This document shows, piece after piece, positions 60,470 through 64,000 of a DNA stretch of 64,000 bases (position 1 is the stretch's first letter; every line of letters starts with the position of its first letter). The DNA lies in contig JABAKD010000017.1 of assembly GCA_012845835.1 (NCBI GenBank), forward strand, positions 8,083,600-8,147,599. Direction: 5' to 3'. The position numbers were made by a program, and so were the translations under genes. The notes under the pieces were generated by a model, which did no database searches, was not told the DNA's origin, and worked only from the letters and a program-made list of their open reading frames with translations. This DNA is from Undaria pinnatifida. Taxonomy: Eukaryota > Sar > Phaeophyceae > Laminariales > Alariaceae.

Positions 60470-60607
60470 GGTGTTTTTCTTTGTTGTCGAAGCAAACCAA
60501 AGCGCAGCAGCCACACAGACGGCGACAACCACCACAGTTGGCCAGACAAACGATCGGCCCAGCTCGAGCCACCCAGTATTGTGTCGATCGTGCCTCGACC
60601 TGTACTA
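60470..60607 (-). other. Probable 5' leader of the GT2 gene
   Basis: Between the in-frame TAG at 60607-60605 and the ATG at 60469 the frame is open but has no ATG. This is most simply 5' untranslated sequence. No transcription start or promoter element could be fixed; an AT-rich run near 60761-60773 is only a weak candidate. Confidence 0.4.
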
Positions 60608-60609
60608 CC

Positions 60610-61190
60610 ACTCCGCAGAAGTTATTTCACGTTGTGCTGGAAGTGGCTGTTCTGTCGAGAAAGTAGGGTGTGGTCTTGTTCTTGGTGTTGTTCTTGTTGC
60701 CGTATTATTGTCGCTGCTGCACCTAGTTAATAATAGCTGTGTTCTTTGTGTTTCTGCTGAAAAATTATAATGTTCTTCGCGATGACGCTGTCTCGAGGCC
60801 GTAGGGTTGGCGCGATGCTCCCCGTATGTCTATCTCCTATTATCTACTTACATAGACCATACATTTGTATCGTATTATGTTGTGTAGTTAATATACAGGT
60901 TTTAATGGCGTTTCAGTTTCGTCGGTAGTAGTCATAACGGAAATAACGGAAATGTCCAGGAAATATCCAATAATACCGAATCAACCAGCCAAAGCCAGAG
61001 AGAGGAAGAGTACAGTAGGTGCTTCGTACTCTGCTGTAACGAACTTTATTGTAACGCAAACAACGAAACACGTATCCCCCCGGCACGAGGTCCCACAGGT
61101 TATAACGGTATAACCCGACGGTATAACCCGACACAGTGTATAATGAGCGAAACCCCTGTGTGCGTGTTCTCCACGAAAACTGATGTTTCC
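60610..61190. other. Upstream flank of the GT2 gene
   Basis: Region in which the promoter should lie. No repeat recognised except short GTATAACCCGACGGTATAAC duplication near 61100-61130. No promoter motif can be defended. Confidence 0.35.
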
Positions 61191-61405
61191 GCACATCTCC
61201 ATCCGGCGCAAAACCATTGTCCGTGCTGCCCCATAGAGAATATTAGAGAGACTCGAGCTCTCTCTTCTGTGGTGGTCACAAACTACCCGAGACATACACA
61301 AGTACACCACGCAAATACAGCAAGCAACAAGAAAGGTGATTTGGCCATCCACAAGTAGTGCCAACCGCAATGAGCACGCGCACGGGCAAATAATAAGAAA
61401 TAAAA
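61190..61405 (+). repeat. Interspersed repeat G, copy 4
   Basis: AAACCATTGTCCGTGCTGCC, TGGTCACAAACTACCCGAGA and GTGCCAACCGCAATGAGCAC. Confidence 0.85.
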
Positions 61406-61409
61406 CATA

Positions 61410-62820
61410 AAATATATGCGATGAACCAGCAACGAACCACAAGCTATTGCCAGCAAGATGAATAATAATAGGAAGAAGAAAGAAAAAAAATGAAAGAAAA
61501 AGAATAGCATGCTATTTTATTATATAACATTGATATTATTATTATTATTATTGCCCTCCGACAATATAGCGTAGATGCCTCTCCGATGTACAAATAAATA
61601 GAATATCCTTCCATAAAGCAGCTGCTAGCAGTAGTAGTACCTAATATGAAGTCGAATTTGATCGCACCATAATATTGCAGTGGTATAATTTACGCGTACG
61701 GTATGTTGTAAATATATCAGCACATTATAAAGGCATATAGATATACGTATGTTGATGTTACAAGTTGTGTTGTACGAGTATAATGCAAGTATTTTTAGCA
61801 GTTGTAAGGCTGCTCTTGGTTTGGGTATAAGCGCTGTTGGTTAACCTCGTGTGTGTGCAAGTAAGTGGGGTCAAACGCACTCACTAAGTCCAATACCCCA
61901 CTAATTCCCAGGTAATTCCGTCGCAAATGGCGCCGTCGACAGACGACCATGGATGGACTTTGGGAGTATCTTAATCAATCAACGCCGTAAAAAAAATAAT
62001 TAGAATACCTGGTGGTCATAATATCGAGACAATCATAATAAAATAGTCTTACCACACACCAGAGTGTAATAAATATTACAGTTTTAAGAGTGTACTAAAT
62101 AGTACTCCGTATGTGGTTTTCTGGATATTATTTGTGACGAGATGGTGACACGGCGCTACGGCAGCACGGTGTGATGTGTAATAAGAAATAAATTGGCGAT
62201 ATGCACCACCATGTGTGATGCATGGTGCATGATGTATGATGCCCGATGATGCATGTATATGTGATGATGCCCACAATCAATGGCATAGTGTGGTTATGCA
62301 ACACTCCTACCGGATGAGGACGGAGAAACCGAAAGATCAAAGGGAAATTGAAAATTGTTCAAATAATTGAATAAAAAACGTTCTGAGTGTTTGTGTGCAC
62401 GACGCAAATACATCTATCGGGAAAAAAAAAAGTCATGTGGGAAGAATTCACATGAATTCATCATGTTTTTTTTTAGCGGAAGGAAAGGATTTTTCCCAAG
62501 AACGTTTACTACACTCGCTTTCTAATAATAGATATCCTACCTGGTACGCACAAAGTATCAAATGAATGTCAGGATTCGGCATCAGTCTACAGGCCTGTGA
62601 CGGACGTCGTGGGTCAAGGCTTACTTACTTTTCGTACTTCGTATCATAATCTAGGGTTTAGTGACGGAGCTCCTCCTAAAGGTCTAAAGGCGTGTGACTC
62701 TCTGGCGTCACCCAAAACCGCCGTCTGGCATGATATTTGATATTTTATTTCCGAAGACAGACACGGAAAACAGAGAGCGGAGGAATTCGGGGTGGGGGGA
62801 ATAGGTAATAAAATGTTTTA
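61410..62820. other. Unassigned upstream sequence
   Basis: AT-rich, with a short (ATT)n at 61538-61551, a GATGATGCATGATGTATGATG-like stretch near 62215-62265, and a fragment of repeat T (61855-61960: CCCCACTAATTCCCAGG, AAATGGCGCCGTCGACAGAC). Nothing coding. Confidence 0.45.
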
Positions 62821-62825
62821 TCGTA

Positions 62826-63430
62826 ACCAGGCTTAGTTTGGGTAAGCAATTGGTGAACCTGTTCCAAGTGGTTAAACGGACAAATAAATACCCCACTCTA
62901 ATTCCTTAAAAAATGGCGTCGTCGACAGACCATGGGTTTTTCGGTCGTGGGTTCGAATCCCACCGTCCACCAATAATAATAAACTTTCACGACTTTCCCC
63001 CGAACTTGAAAAATACTAGTACTCTATCCCCAGGAAATGAAACCGCTTGGTTGTTGACACAGCGTTCGTCCGTATATCCGGCCGACCTGCTATCCCGACG
63101 TTTCAGGGGGGGAAGAGTGTTACAAGGCTTAGTTTGGTGTTAAGGACTTTAGTGGGGTATTAGTCCGTTTGACCACTTGCAACTGGTTAACCAATAGCTT
63201 ACCCAAACTAAGCCTTATAACACTCTCCCCCCCTGAAACGGCGGGATAGCAGGTCGGCCGGATATACGGCGGACCTCTGTCAATATCCAAGCCGTTTCAT
63301 TTCCTGGGGATACCAGGAAGAGTATTTTTCAAGTTCGCCATGGGAAAATCTGAAAAAGTTTATTATGGTGGATGTGGGGATTGAACCCACGACCCAAAAA
63401 CCCATGGTCTGTCGACGACGCCATTTGTTA
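62826..63430. repeat. Inverted pair of repeat T with tRNA-like B boxes
   Basis: Left arm (62826-63137) and right arm (63195-63430) are reverse complements over most of their length: ATGGCGTCGTCGACAGACCA, TCCCCAGGAAATGAAACCGC, ATATCCGGCCGACCTGCTAT, TGTTACAAGGCTTAGTTTGG. Each arm has a tRNA T-arm-like GTGGGTTCGAATCCCAC (left) or its variant, followed by a CCACCA-like end, but no matching 5' acceptor strand, so these are tRNA-derived or tRNA-mimicking repeat pieces. Confidence 0.88.
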
Positions 63431-63562
63431 AATTAATAGGTGAGGACACAGAGTGCCCCCTGCAGGTCTGCCAATTGGGTAGGTCCTCGGAGAGTACTCA
63501 CTTTCGTTCCTTCGTAGAGATGTAGCTTTATTCGTTTCCACCAGAGCCCGGGATAGCTTCTG

Positions 63563-63588
63563 AGATCGGAGGCGCGTGCCTCCGATCT
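63563..63588. repeat. 11-bp palindromic stem
   Basis: AGATCGGAGGC and GCCTCCGATCT separated by GCGT. The surrounding minus-strand frame (63654-63433) is open for 73 codons but not recognised. Confidence 0.85.
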
Positions 63589-64000
63589 AATTCCTAACTT
63601 CCCCGAATATAAACCGCCAACCTTATCATACGAAACCCATCCAAATGATCTCAAATTCGGATACCTACAGGCCTTTCGAGGCCGTATCTTAACATTGGGT
63701 ACCGGTAAGCAAAATCGGTTAACCTTTTTCGCAAGTAAATTTGTGGTCGAACGGACTAAAGTACACCCTTATAATTCCTCAACAACAAATCTATTTCCTT
63801 GGCATAAATAGTGAAAACGTGAATAATGTAGCTAAACTAAGGTTCGTCTCTCCACCATTATTACACACATCATAGTCTATATTATACATACGTGTATTTT
63901 CGCCTTTCTTTTCGCTTTTCGCGGCTAGGCCCGACCGACCGACCGACCGACCAGATAGGTAGGTGGTGAGTGGATAAAATATGTACCTTTTTTGCTTACG

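Noticed and set aside
60081-60770. 229-residue plus-strand open frame opposite exon 1
   Set aside because: It lies antisense to exon 1, which has clear membrane-protein character and phase-consistent splicing; the antisense peptide shows no family motif.
62914-62973. tRNA gene
   Set aside because: The T-arm and a CCACCA-like end are present, but no 5' acceptor strand, D-arm or anticodon arm pairs correctly in either copy.

Overview
The window is eukaryotic nuclear DNA. One protein-coding gene can be traced across most of it: a minus-strand gene of 26 coding exons from the ATG at 60469 down to the stop at 3895. It spans about 56.6 kb for a 1,475-residue product. All 25 introns can be placed with compatible phases, 24 as GT-AG and one best read as GC-AG. 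The product is a large polytopic family-2 glycosyltransferase (GT2) of the cellulose synthase / cellulose-synthase-like type. It carries VLDE, KAGN, a DxD-position motif, VQTPQ, an IED version of the TED motif, and QVFRW.

The organism is not named by any sequence feature. Large intron-rich genes, GTGAG-type donors, a LINE reverse transcriptase of a kind common in algae and animals, very high microsatellite and homopolymer content, and this kind of GT2 together suggest a large-genome stramenopile, perhaps a brown alga. That is inference with moderate confidence.

Layout of the protein, 5' to 3' (high to low coordinates). Exons 1-5 (60.5-38.2 kb) encode an N-terminal hydrophobic domain of about five membrane stretches that I do not recognise. 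Exons 6-11 (34.9-30.0 kb) encode a long hydrophilic, acidic, Ser/Gly/Arg-rich and probably disordered linker. Exons 12-16 (29.3-22.7 kb) add four membrane stretches and a small Cys-rich EF-hand-like segment. Exons 17-23 (22.2-13.0 kb) hold the GT2 catalytic domain. Exons 23-26 (13.2-3.9 kb) hold the C-terminal membrane bundle and the stop, with an AATAAA signal 48 bases beyond it.

The rest is intron and flank, and is almost entirely repeats: a decayed LINE, several short inverted-repeat (MITE-like) families, at least six other interspersed families, many minisatellites and microsatellites, and long poly-C/poly-G runs. The most unusual feature is that many exons have decayed partial copies of their own splice-junction region in the neighbouring intron. 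Copies of 5' exon edges lie upstream and copies of 3' exon edges lie downstream, as if the introns had grown by repeated tandem duplication across exon-intron boundaries. I found no convincing second gene, rRNA, functional tRNA or CRISPR array.
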